Shown: positions 15,811-24,091, counted from the first letter of the stretch. The stretch is 25,372 nt of DNA from Candidatus Gastranaerophilales bacterium (GCA_028694275.1 JAQUTS010000005.1:1-25372), one strand, 5' to 3'. Made by a program: numbers and translations. The notes: generated from the sequence alone by a model not told the origin.

Positions 15811-16481
15811 CTCAATGACCCTTTAGCTAAAAGCTTTGCTACTTCATCACGCATTTTTTCTTGCACATTTTCTATCGGTTGTGTGCCGTCAAGTGTAATG
15901 AAATGATGTTTTTCTTTCATTTGGTCGTATTCATCAAGGATTTTGCTTTGATAAATTTTAAAGCTTTCATAAAAATCAGTACTGAGCCCAATATCACGTC
16001 CTGATTCGTAATAGTCCAGACCTTTTGATGCAATGATGCGTTTGAGCAAAACATCAACAGGTTGCTCAAGATAAAACACCAAATCAGGCTCAGGCGCAAA
16101 ATCATAGAGCTTGCGTACCCATTTTGGTTTGACCCCTCTTACGACATCACGGGCAAAAGCTGTATATGTGTAGCGATCTAAAAGAACTACAAACCCTGAT
16201 TTTAAAGCGGGGATGATGGTGTTTTCAAGCCTGTGGGCAAAGTCTGATGCGTACATAAGGCTGAAGGTATTGGCATTGAGCAAGTTGCGCTCTTTTGCCG
16301 TGTCTATGACCGATGCAATGAGTTCAGATGATTTCCACTCGCTCACGATGACCCCGTAGCATTGTTTTTCAATCCAGCTTTTGAGCAGGTTGATTTGGGT
16401 GGTTTTGCCGGAACCGTCAGTTCCTTCAATTACCACCAAAAGCCCGGGATATCCGTGTTTTGTGTTGATTTTATCCTTCAT
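15807..16481 (-). CDS. Thymidylate-kinase-like protein, second of a tandem pair
   Basis: The 224-residue protein has a Tmk-type P-loop (EGTDGSGKTTQ, residues 19-29), the DRYTYTAFARDV segment (102-113) and PDLVFYLEQPVDVLLKRI. These are marks of the dTMP kinase family, which phosphorylates dTMP to dTDP. The TREPGGT segment of ordinary Tmk is replaced by SEWKSSEL (47-54), so the nucleotide accepted may differ. It is a close paralogue of the gene just upstream, with the same motifs in the same order, and overlaps its 3' end by 11 bases. The two are surely cotranscribed and coupled. An AAAGG lies about ten bases before the ATG. I give no gene symbol because true Tmk activity is not clear. Confidence 0.88.
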   Translation of the reverse strand: MKDKINTKHGYPGLLVVIEGTDGSGKTTQINLLKSWIEKQCYGVIVSEWKSSELIASVIDTAKERNLLNANTFSLMYASDFAHRLENTIIPALKSGFVVLLDRYTYTAFARDVVRGVKPKWVRKLYDFAPEPDLVFYLEQPVDVLLKRIIASKGLDYYESGRDIGLSTDFYESFKIYQSKILDEYDQMKEKHHFITLDGTQPIENVQEKMRDEVAKLLAKGSLS

Positions 16482-17151
16482 TTAATTCGATACCTTTTTT
16501 TAAAAGAACATCTTTAACAAGTTCTCTAAACTTAAGTTGTTGCTGATGAATTGATTCAGTCGCGTCAATTTTGACAAGCCCAAACTCATCACGCATTTTG
16601 TCGTACTCATTGATTACACGACCTTGAAAAATCTTATAGCTGACATAAGGGTCAGGACTGAGCTTCATATCCATACCTGCTTCGTAGAATTTTGGCTGAC
16701 GATTTGAACAAATTCTCTCAAGTGAAACTTCAACAGGAACCTTGAAATAAACGGCCAAATCAGGTTGAATGGCAAATCCGTACATGTTGCGCACCCACTG
16801 AGGGTCGACGTTTCTGGCAACATCACGGGCAAAAGCTGTATACGCGTAGCGATCCGCAAGAACTATAAACCCCGCCTTCATCGCAGGAACAATAATCTGA
16901 CCAAGCCTGTCGGCAAAATCAACAGCATGCAAAAGGCTGAATGTTCGAGGTGAGAGCATGTTTTTTTTCTTTGCCTGTTTTGTTGTTTGGCAAATCAGAT
17001 TCGATGAATTCCATTCTGTAAAAATAACATCTTGCCCGAGCGAGATTAACCAATCTTTCAAAATTGAAAGTTGTGTGGATTTTCCGCTTCCATCAATTCC
17101 TTCGACGCAAATTAAAGTACCCGGCAGATTGTGTTCTTTGTTGAGACGCAT
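16471..17151 (-). CDS. Thymidylate-kinase-like protein, first of a tandem pair
   Basis: The 226-residue paralogue of the gene it overlaps. P-loop EGIDGSGKSTQ (17-27), TEWNSSNL where Tmk has TREPGG (45-52), DRYAYTAFARDVARNV (100-115), and PDLAVYFKVPVEVSLERI. The C-terminal part (KFYEAGMDMKLS, QGRVINEYDKM) aligns with its neighbour throughout, which points to an old tandem duplication. The length is normal for Tmk. It starts 30 bases after the GH77-like gene on the same strand, with GGAG about ten bases before the ATG, so the three genes look like one operon. Whether one copy is the cell's dTMP kinase and the other has a different job cannot be told without the rest of the genome. Confidence 0.88.
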   Translation of the reverse strand: MRLNKEHNLPGTLICVEGIDGSGKSTQLSILKDWLISLGQDVIFTEWNSSNLICQTTKQAKKKNMLSPRTFSLLHAVDFADRLGQIIVPAMKAGFIVLADRYAYTAFARDVARNVDPQWVRNMYGFAIQPDLAVYFKVPVEVSLERICSNRQPKFYEAGMDMKLSPDPYVSYKIFQGRVINEYDKMRDEFGLVKIDATESIHQQQLKFRELVKDVLLKKGIELNEG

Positions 17152-17181
17152 TGTAATTGAGCTCCTTGGGTATTTATATTA

Positions 17182-19197
17182 TCACAAAAACCCTTTTGCC
17201 GCAAAGGGATTTGTTGTTTGCTGTCTTTGCATAAACTCGTACGGGTTGCTTTTTGCGTTATAAATACTTTGAGGTTGATTTTGTATCGGCCTTTTGGGTT
17301 GTGTCGGTGGGGCATAAACTCCTGCTGCCGCAAGTAAAAGACCTGCAGCTATCGCCCATTTTTTCTTGTTGTTTTGCTGCGTGGGAGGTGGGGTTTCTAT
17401 CAAGTCGGCTTCTTTTTGAGTCAAGGCTCCTTTTTTACGAAGAAGGGCTCCTTGTTCTGAGACTTCTTCCAATAGTTTTGGGTCTGTTTTATCTATGCCG
17501 AGTTTTTGCATCGCAATTCCGTATGCTTCCATAAGGTTGAAACCATCACCATTTTGGAGCGCGCGGTGGTAGTCTTTTTCAAAATCAGGGGAGAGCCTGT
17601 GGCGGAATGATTTGACATTGTTGCCGTTTTCGAAGTTGAATTTTTCTTCTACTCCAAAAAAATCATCCATGAAAATAAGTTTTCTGGGCGTGGCAAAAAT
17701 TTCTCCAAATTTCACCTTCACAATGTCTTTGTAATTTTCTATAGGGATGATGTCATAGTGATAGAATGGGTGATTTTTGACCCGCTCTTTTGCCTGAGTT
17801 ATGGCTGATTGGTTGTCATGGTTTGCTATGCCCGTTATTACTTCTTTAAGGTTTTTTGGTATGCTATCGGGTGATTGAACTGTTTTGACAACAGTGTGAT
17901 TTCCTAGTCCTACAAGTGTTTTGTGCGGCTGGTCGGTGAATTCAAAAAGGATTTTACTTTTATCAAATTCAGGCCCCTTAACGGATTCTACGACTTGGTC
18001 AATCAGCTCCAAAACTCGTGTTGGCTTTTTGGGGTCGGCTGCTTGTTGTTTTTCAAAAAATTTGTATCCGCAGTCGATTCTTATGCTGTCGTATCTTTTC
18101 AAGAAAAACGTCAATTTGTCCCTCAAATGCTCTCCCGCAGGCCCTAAAGAGCCATTGTCGTTGAACATATGTTTGAAATTGAGCGCAGGCATACCGTGTT
18201 CATGCGGGTCTGAAAGTCCCATAGGATTTGTCCACTCATCAGAATCCAAAGAACCTATATGCATATCGCCTATTAGGCCTAGTCCTTGGTCGTTTATTAT
18301 TTTTTTGCCTTCTTTGTGGTGTTCATCTGCCAAAAATTGCTTGAACTTAAATAGATCAATTTCTTTTGCGTAATCTTGTTTTGCTTTGGCGATGATTTTT
18401 TCTCGTTCATCCAAAGAAGTTTTGCGAATATCAAAAAGATCCTTGTGCGAATTTCCCAAAACCTCATAAAGGGAGATCTTTTCCATTCTTCTTTCTTCAA
18501 AGGGGTCTTGCTTATATGCATCAAAGTTTTTTTTCATTTCTTTGAGCTCAGGAGTGTTTTGTTTCAAAAATCTTTCATAGGCTTTTTCAAGGATTTTTGC
18601 CCTTGGGTTTGGTATTGTTCTTGTGCCGATTTCATTTTCGGGGTTTGCGAGGTTTTTGTGTGTGTTTGAATCTACAATATTTTTCAGTTCATCTTTTTGA
18701 AGCAGGTTACCGTATTTTTTTTCGGTAAGGGCAAAAAGGTTTATGTTGTGCTCGCCTAGGGCCATCGCATTTGCTGAATAAGGAGAAAAATAATGATCAA
18801 AGATGTGATCAGGCGGAAAGTTATCAGGTGTTTTTTCGGGGATCCACATTCTTTTGATTGTGTTTTGCGGAAGGACTTCTATATCTGTTGGGTTGAAATA
18901 GTTTTTGATGAGCTTAACAACAGATTCTGTAGTATCTGAAAATAACCGTCCCATTCCTGTGTTTTTATCAGCGACTTCTGGTAATGAATAATCAGGGATG
19001 ATGAAGATGTTTTGTTCTTTTTGGATTCCAAGTTTTTGGTTTATGGCATTTTGTGCTTTTTTGGCAACAGAATTAAAGGTCTTTAGTTTTCTTGTTGAAA
19101 GAGCCTCTCCAAAAGTTGTATTTTGTCTGTTGGAAGTAATTTGTGTTATCACGCGTGATGATCCTGTTTTGTAGGCACCTGCAATAAAAATGCTCAA
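17182..19197 (-). CDS. Divergent GH77 (4-alpha-glucanotransferase)-like protein with C-terminal membrane segment
   Basis: This 671-residue protein follows the motif order of MalQ-type amylomaltases but is highly divergent. SLP...GMGRLF...EVLPQN (71-112) resembles the MalQ N-terminal SLPSPYGIGDLG...LP. SPYSANAMALGE (138-149) resembles SPYS..SAFAGNP. GLIGDMHIGSLDSDEWTNP (307-325) resembles IIGDLPIFVA.DSADVWANP. RIDCGYKFF (373-381) matches the RIDHFRGF nucleophile strand, with D375. ILFEFTD (416-422, E419) is at the acid/base place, and ITGIANHDNQ (454-463, D461) resembles TGTHDN. FMDDFFGVEEKFNFENGN (509-526) resembles QDLLG...NTPG. All three catalytic acids seem present, but family Trp residues are missing. 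A lysine-preceded hydrophobic segment (614-628) and a Pro/Gln-rich tail end the protein. The TTG start has no clear ribosome site. Confidence 0.72.
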   Translation of the reverse strand: MSIFIAGAYKTGSSRVITQITSNRQNTTFGEALSTRKLKTFNSVAKKAQNAINQKLGIQKEQNIFIIPDYSLPEVADKNTGMGRLFSDTTESVVKLIKNYFNPTDIEVLPQNTIKRMWIPEKTPDNFPPDHIFDHYFSPYSANAMALGEHNINLFALTEKKYGNLLQKDELKNIVDSNTHKNLANPENEIGTRTIPNPRAKILEKAYERFLKQNTPELKEMKKNFDAYKQDPFEERRMEKISLYEVLGNSHKDLFDIRKTSLDEREKIIAKAKQDYAKEIDLFKFKQFLADEHHKEGKKIINDQGLGLIGDMHIGSLDSDEWTNPMGLSDPHEHGMPALNFKHMFNDNGSLGPAGEHLRDKLTFFLKRYDSIRIDCGYKFFEKQQAADPKKPTRVLELIDQVVESVKGPEFDKSKILFEFTDQPHKTLVGLGNHTVVKTVQSPDSIPKNLKEVITGIANHDNQSAITQAKERVKNHPFYHYDIIPIENYKDIVKVKFGEIFATPRKLIFMDDFFGVEEKFNFENGNNVKSFRHRLSPDFEKDYHRALQNGDGFNLMEAYGIAMQKLGIDKTDPKLLEEVSEQGALLRKKGALTQKEADLIETPPPTQQNNKKKWAIAAGLLLAAAGVYAPPTQPKRPIQNQPQSIYNAKSNPYEFMQRQQTTNPFAAKGFL

Positions 19198-19258
19198 AAA
19201 GAGAAATTGCTATTTAGTATAGAAGAAAAATACAAAAGTTAATACCTGTTTATTTGTC

Positions 19259-19267
19259 TGCTATAAT
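19259..19267 (+). promoter_or_regulatory. Extended -10 promoter of the membrane protein-miaA-mnmG operon
   Basis: TGCTATAAT is a complete extended -10 element, 30 bases before the preferred ATG at 19298. The -35 region is weak, as extended -10 promoters allow. It lies in the 100-base gap shared with the divergent GH77-like gene. Confidence 0.6.
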
Positions 19268-19297
19268 AGTTTTGTACTCAGAATGAGGGGTTTTATT

Positions 19298-20161
19298 ATG
19301 TTAGGTGCTCTTTTGCAAAGATCTTTTAAAATTTTTCGTGAAAACTTAATGATAGTGCAGCCTTTTATATTATTTATGCTTTTATTGTCAATTGTATCAG
19401 GATCCTTGACCCATATGCCAAAAGGAATAAGCCCTGTTTTGATAGTTTTTTTGGTTTCTGTTTTTTGTCTTTTTTGCGCTTTTTTGGCGGGATGGTTTCA
19501 GCTTTTTCAAGCAGCAATCAGAAACTCCCATGTGGAGTATAAAACACCTCAGGAAAAGGCGGAAGCTTCGATAAATGCATTTCGTGAGTTTTTGCCTGCT
19601 GTCGGGAGATTTTTTGTTCCGATAACAATTGCAGTCATTTTGTATGTGCTTCTGTTTTTTGGGGTCATCAAGCTTGTCGGATTTTTGGGTTCCAAATATA
19701 TTGGTTTTACCCAAAATATCTCTCCAGAAAAACTCTCAGAAGTGTTTTCTGATCAAAATAAACTCAAGGCTTTTGTTGAATCTTTGAGTGCAAAAGACAG
19801 GTCTGTTTTGGTCAAGTGGGACTTGCTTATGCTCGGGTCGGTAGGATTGTTTTCTTATTTGACTATGTTTTGGTTTCCTGCAATTATGCTCAACGGTGAA
19901 AATCCCGTCAAAGCATTTTTTACCGGGATTAAGTCAGCTTTTATCAAACCTTTTTTGAGTTTGGGAATATTCATTACATACTGGATTGCAAATATTAGCT
20001 TTAGCTTTTTGAGCGCAATGACAGCAGGGGTTTTTATTCTTGATCTTTTGAATCTTATGATTATGGTCTTTATGACCGTATATTTTATAATGGTAATTTT
20101 TGTATATTTTGAGGAACATAGTGCAGATAATATCGCTGGTTGGACCAACCTCTTCAGGTAA
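19298..20161 (+). CDS. Six-helix integral membrane protein of unknown function
   Basis: The 287-residue protein has about six membrane helices (roughly 18-36, 46-66, 106-130, 176-197, 218-240, 248-270). An amphipathic N-terminus (LQRSFKIFRENL) precedes the first. The loop between helices 3 and 4 (about 131-170) is charged and soluble. The overall look, including ENPVKAFFTGIKSAF before helix 5, recalls the loosely defined DUF975/YciC-like membrane families, but I cannot assign it. An ATG at 19283 is also in frame. It has no ribosome site, while GAGGGG sits seven bases before the ATG at 19298, which is preferred. The last 41 bases overlap miaA, so it is translationally coupled to tRNA-modification genes. 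Confidence 0.85.
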   Translation: MLGALLQRSFKIFRENLMIVQPFILFMLLLSIVSGSLTHMPKGISPVLIVFLVSVFCLFCAFLAGWFQLFQAAIRNSHVEYKTPQEKAEASINAFREFLPAVGRFFVPITIAVILYVLLFFGVIKLVGFLGSKYIGFTQNISPEKLSEVFSDQNKLKAFVESLSAKDRSVLVKWDLLMLGSVGLFSYLTMFWFPAIMLNGENPVKAFFTGIKSAFIKPFLSLGIFITYWIANISFSFLSAMTAGVFILDLLNLMIMVFMTVYFIMVIFVYFEEHSADNIAGWTNLFR

Positions 20162-21035
20162 AACAGATATCGCAATAGAAATTGCAAAAGTTTTGGACGG
20201 TGAGATTATTTCTGCTGATTCAAGGCAAGTTTATCGTGACTTTGATATAGGCACGGCAAAGCCTTCTATGCAAGAAAGACAAGGCATAGCCCATCATCTT
20301 ATAGATGTTGCGCCACCTACTTTTACTTATTCGGTGAGTGATTTTGTCACAGCGGCTGAATCTGTAATAGAAGATATTTCACAAAGAGGCAAAACACCAA
20401 TCATCGCAGGTGGGACAGGGTTTTATATAAAAGCCCTTTTAGAAGGGCTTGATATACCAAAAGTAGCTCCTGATGAGGATTTTAGGACTGAACTGAGAGA
20501 TTTTGCTTTGAAATACGGAAATGATTTGCTTTACCAAAAGCTTGTCAAAATTGATTCTGTTGCGGCGCAAAAACTCCACCCTAATGATGTTTTTAGGGTG
20601 ATAAGAGCCCTCGAAATCAATAAACACACAGGAGAATTGCCATCAGAACAACAGGTTTTAAAAGAATCCAAATATCAAGGAATTTATTTTGGCCTTAATG
20701 CTCAAGACAGGGCTTTTCTTTATGACAAAATAAACTCCCGTACTGATGTTATGCTTGAAAAAGGCCTTGTAAATGAAGTGGAAGGACTTGCCGCTAAATA
20801 CGGACGGGAGTTGAAACTTCTTGACACGCTTGGGTATAAAGAAGTTTGCGAATATTTAGATGGTGATGCAACCATTGATGAAGCAAGGGCGAAAATTCAA
20901 AAAAACACCCGAAACTACGCCAAAAGGCAGCTTACATGGTTTGGTGCGAACCCAAAAATTAAGTGGTATCATATTGATACAATGGCAAAAGAAGAGATAG
21001 CGCAGGATATAATAAAATGTTTAAGTACGATGTAA
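20121..21035 (+). CDS. miaA: tRNA dimethylallyltransferase
   Basis: MiaA adds the dimethylallyl group to A37 of tRNAs that read codons starting with U, the first step to ms2i6A. The protein has the P-loop GPTSSGKT (residues 8-15), SADSRQVYRDFDIGTAKP with the catalytic Asp (D33), HHLIDV, IAGGTGFYIKALLEGL and LDTLGYKE, and about 304 residues, the family norm. The start is a GTG at 20121 with GAGG six bases upstream. An in-frame TTG at 20100 would add seven residues not needed by the family. It overlaps the membrane protein gene by 41 bases and mnmG by 19, so the three form one operon. Another tRNA anticodon-loop enzyme follows it. Confidence 0.96.
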   Translation: MQIISLVGPTSSGKTDIAIEIAKVLDGEIISADSRQVYRDFDIGTAKPSMQERQGIAHHLIDVAPPTFTYSVSDFVTAAESVIEDISQRGKTPIIAGGTGFYIKALLEGLDIPKVAPDEDFRTELRDFALKYGNDLLYQKLVKIDSVAAQKLHPNDVFRVIRALEINKHTGELPSEQQVLKESKYQGIYFGLNAQDRAFLYDKINSRTDVMLEKGLVNEVEGLAAKYGRELKLLDTLGYKEVCEYLDGDATIDEARAKIQKNTRNYAKRQLTWFGANPKIKWYHIDTMAKEEIAQDIIKCLSTM

Positions 21036-22878
21036 TAGTTGTGGGAGCAGGCCACGCAGGGTGCGAAGCGGCAATAGCGGCAGCTCGTTTGGGAGCCAAA
21101 ACTTTGTTATGCTCTTTGAACCTTGATAACATTGCGCTTATGCCTTGTAATCCTGCAATAGGCGGCCCTGCCAAATCAAATCTTGTGCGCGAAATTGATG
21201 CTTTGGGCGGTGTAATGGGTGAAGCTACAGATGCTACTTATATCCAGATGAAAATGCTTAATCTCTCAAAAGGGCCTGCTGTTAGGGCTCTTAGGGCTCA
21301 GTCTGATAAAAAAGAATACATGTCTTATATGCGCAATATTATAGAGAGTGAACCTAATCTTTCTCTCAAACAATGTACTGCAACATCGCTTCTTGTCGAA
21401 GGTGGCAGGGTTTGCGGCATGGTGGATGAAGTCGGCCTTGAATACCTTGCAGGTGCTGTTGTTTTGACAACGGGCACATCTTTGATGGGGCGAATTTTTA
21501 TTGGCCTTCAGTCATTTCCTGCCGGGCGGCTTGGGGAGATGAGTGCTGTCGGGCTTTCTGATAGTTTGATTAGTTTGGGATTTGATGTTAAAAAGCTCAA
21601 AACAGGTACTCCTCAAGGGTTGATGCTCGTACTATTGATTTTGGCAAAATGGATATTCAACCGGGAGATGAAGAGCTTCATTTTTTCTCTTTTGAGCCTA
21701 ATCGCCCGATTCGTCCGCAAGTTCCTTGCCATTTGACACGAACAAATGCCAAAACACACTCTATTATCAAGGCTAATCTTGATAAATCACCTATGTATCA
21801 AGGGTTGATAAAAGGCGTTGGGCCAAGGTATTGCCCATCTATTGAGGATAAAATTGTTCGCTTTGCCGATAATCCTTCTCATCATATTTTTATAGAACCT
21901 GAGGGTAAGGATACTTATGAGACTTATGTTCAGGGGTTTTCAACAAGCTTGCCTGCGGATGTCCAAATCCAAATGCTGCAATCTTTGCCCGGGCTTGAAA
22001 ATGTATCTGTAATCAAACCTGCCTATGCTGTTGAATATGATTATATTCCTGCCGTTCAACTTGAACATACACTTATGACAAAGCGGGTGCAGGGGTTATT
22101 TTGCGGCGGGCAAATAAATGGTACAAGCGGCTATGAAGAGGCCGCTGCGCAAGGGCTTTTGGCAGGTATAAATGCTGTTTTGTTCTTGCAAAACAAAGAA
22201 ATGATAACGCTTTCTCGTGATAGTTCTTATCTTGGTACCTTGGTGGATGATCTTGTCACAAAAGATATCGATGATCCTTACCGTATGCTAACTTCTCGTT
22301 CTGAGTACAGATTGATTTTGCGTCAGGATAATGCTGATATGCGCCTTACTCCAATCGGGCATAAGGTCGGTTTGATTTCTGATGAAAGATATCAAAGATT
22401 TTTGAATAAAAAACAAATGATTTCGGCTGAAATTGACCGCGTACAAAAAATCAAAATTTCTCCAACGGAAGAGGTTAATGCTGTTTTGGCCCAATATAAC
22501 GAAAATCTTAATAAGGTGCAAACTGTTTCAGAGCTTTTGAAAAGGCCTAATATTGACTATAAGGTTATAAAACAAATCCACGAAGAAACAAAAGCTCTTG
22601 AGCTTCCAATTGATGTTTGTGAACAGGTTGAAATCGAATTTAAATATTCCGGATACATCAAGCGCCAAAATGATCAAATAGAACAAGCAGGCAAGATGGA
22701 AAAAGTAAAAATTCCGTCAAATTTTGATTATCAAAGCATTAATCACATTTCACGCGAAACCCGTGACAAATTGACCAAAATTCGACCTGTTACTTTGGCG
22801 CAAGCAGCCCGTATCGGTGGTATTAAGCCTGCTGATATTTCGGTTTTGGCTGTGCTTTTGGAAAGCAAAAAGTATTAG
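21017..22878 (+). pseudogene. mnmG: tRNA uridine-5-carboxymethylaminomethyl synthase MnmG, broken by a 1-base frameshift
   Basis: MnmG, with MnmE, modifies the wobble U34 of several tRNAs, using FAD and folate. The N-terminal half (21017 to about 21613) has the FAD motif GAGHAGCEAA, CNPAIGGPAKSNLVREIDAL and KKLKTGTP. The C-terminal half (about 21616-22878) continues in another frame with RVDARTIDFGKMDIQPGDEE, SFSTSLP-type text, LTSRSEYRLILRQDNADMR and the C-terminal MnmE-binding region. At 21611-21621 the bases CCTCAAGGGTT have one base fewer than TPPRV needs. Restoring one base gives about 620 residues, the normal length, with no other break. Either the gene is a fresh pseudogene, or the base is a sequence error. 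The two open frames should not be read as two genes. No slippery heptamer is evident. Confidence 0.93.
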
Positions 22879-22897
22879 AACCCAATTTTTATACAAA

Positions 22898-22923
22898 AAA
22901 GCGACCCAATTTTCGGCCGCTTT
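22898..22923. terminator. Hairpin after mnmG, possible weak terminator
   Basis: AAAGCG (22898-22903) pairs with CGCTTT (22918-22923). The stem continues through an A-C mismatch to CC/GG around the loop. On the plus strand it is followed by A, not U, residues; on the minus strand a T-run follows. Its direction and effect are unclear. Confidence 0.35.
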
Positions 22924-23136
22924 AAAAAGATTAATCTTCTGTCTTGGAGAAGACGTAATTTTGTCTCCCCAATATCTCCCCCTAAATGTTTAATTGTTTT
23001 ATATTATATTGTTGCGGGCAATTAGGCTCACAACAAGGATTGTGTTTATTTTGATTGTTCTATTAAAGCACTTTTTTTTGCTCTTGTTAAGCCCTTTTTA
23101 AAATTTTTTTTAAAAGACAAATATTTTAATAGTCCA

Positions 23137-23158
23137 AAACCATGTCATATCATGGTTT
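23137..23158. promoter_or_regulatory. 8-bp perfect inverted repeat upstream of sod
   Basis: AAACCATG (23137-23144) and CATGGTTT (23151-23158) flank a six-base spacer, about 140 bases before the sod start. The size and symmetry suit an operator or a small hairpin. The 417-base gap 22879-23295 otherwise holds no gene; it is very AT-rich with runs of T around 23070 and 23100. Confidence 0.45.
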
Positions 23159-23206
23159 GTACCACATTTTGCATACTATACATTTTGTTTAATAAAACTT
23201 AACATT

Positions 23207-23263
23207 AAGGTTTTTCTGATAGGGTATTGTACAAGCGGGGAATAAAAAAGTCCGAAAAACCTT
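23207..23263 (+). promoter_or_regulatory. Long-range inverted repeat in the sod leader
   Basis: AAGGTTTTTC (23207-23216) is perfectly complementary to GAAAAACCTT (23254-23263) around a 37-base loop that contains the palindrome TTGTACAA. It ends 32 bases before the sod ATG, just upstream of the ribosome site ACAGGAGGG. It could be a leader structure. I do not recognise it as a known riboswitch. Confidence 0.5.
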
Positions 23264-23295
23264 GATAGAGTTATGAGAACACAGGAGGGACGTTT

Positions 23296-23898
23296 ATGGC
23301 CGGATGTTTTATGTATGAACCTAAAGAGTATACTTACCCGAATTTGACCTCAATCTCCCAAGATGCTTTTGAGCTGCATGTCAACTTATACGAGGGGTAT
23401 ATAAAAAAATTGAATGAGATAATTTCTGAATATAAAACAGTCAATAAAGGTGCTGCAAATCATAATTATTCTCATGTAAGGGAGCTTTTGATAGAAAAAA
23501 CTCACAATTATAACTCTATGATTTTGCACGAATTGTTTTTTGAGAGCCTTTCTGCCAGCCCCAAGCCACCCTCTGAGTACTTTAAAAAGGCAATAGAAAA
23601 AGAATTTATTACCTGGGGCGAGTATCTTATGGATCTTGAGGCAACTGCGATGTCATCTCGTGCAGGATGGGCAGTTACGATCTTTAACAAAAAAGAAAAC
23701 AAATTCCAAAACTTTGCTCTTGATCTTCATGATATGCATGTGCCGATTCAGGCAGAACCCGTTGTTGTTATTGATACTTGGGAACATTCATTTATGATTG
23801 ATCATGGAATAAACAAAAGCAAATATGTCAAAGCTGTTATGCAAGAAATAAACTGGGGCTTGGTTTCTGATCATATTGAGGGACTTTGCTGCAATTAG
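23296..23898 (+). CDS. Fe/Mn-type superoxide dismutase, divergent branch
   Basis: The enzyme dismutates superoxide to oxygen and peroxide in the cytoplasm (no signal peptide). The 200-residue protein has the expected metal ligands: H28 in FELHVNLYEGY, H78 in NSMILHELFFESL, and D160 and H164 in VIDTWEHSFMIDHGINKSKYV. The N-terminal ligand helix is HxxLYxGYI rather than the HHxxYV of the main Fe/Mn family, and the central WAVTIF replaces the usual WVWL type text, so it belongs to a side branch. I cannot say which metal it uses. The ATG at 23296 follows a strong AGGAGGG. It is a single gene with a long, repeat-rich leader, which suggests regulated expression. Confidence 0.87.
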   Translation: MAGCFMYEPKEYTYPNLTSISQDAFELHVNLYEGYIKKLNEIISEYKTVNKGAANHNYSHVRELLIEKTHNYNSMILHELFFESLSASPKPPSEYFKKAIEKEFITWGEYLMDLEATAMSSRAGWAVTIFNKKENKFQNFALDLHDMHVPIQAEPVVVIDTWEHSFMIDHGINKSKYVKAVMQEINWGLVSDHIEGLCCN

Positions 23899-23900
23899 GC

Positions 23901-23986
23901 TTGGGATATTCGTTGAATATTGCTCCTGTGAAATCAAAGATTCCTACGTCGCTATCGTCCAATCCCTTTGGGATATCCGTTGAATA
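23901..23986 (+). repeat. 19-bp near-identical direct repeats after sod
   Basis: TTGGGATATTCGTTGAATA (23901-23919) and TTGGGATATCCGTTGAATA (23968-23986) differ at one base and start 67 bases apart. The first also contains the inverted repeat ATATTC/GAATAT. Confidence 0.8.
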
Positions 23987-24010
23987 AAAAATAGAGGGCC
24001 TTAGCCCTCT
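23985..24010 (-). terminator. Rho-independent terminator for the minus-strand cca gene
   Basis: AGAGGGC (23993-23999) and GCCCTCT (24004-24010) form a perfect 7-bp stem with a CTTA loop. On the minus strand the stem is followed by ATTTTTTA (23992-23985), a proper U-tract. On the plus strand no T-run follows, so for sod it would be weak. Confidence 0.7.
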
Positions 24011-24091
24011 GTAAGTGGTTATTTATTAACCAAAAAAGAATATTTAGTTATTAACTAGTATGTAAAAAAAGTTTCTCCTCTGTTTGTTACC

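Noticed and set aside
21605..21625. Programmed frameshift in mnmG
   Set aside because: The shift needed is -1, but no X-XXY-YYZ heptamer or downstream stem is evident; a lost base explains it more simply.
21649..22878. A separate gene starting at the ATG 21649
   Set aside because: Its sequence is the C-terminal part of MnmG, continuous with the upstream half after one missing base; the ATG is an internal Met.
23200..23295. A known riboswitch in the sod leader
   Set aside because: The sequence between the inverted-repeat arms carries none of the conserved cores I can recall (TPP, SAM, cyclic-di-GMP, fluoride, preQ1).
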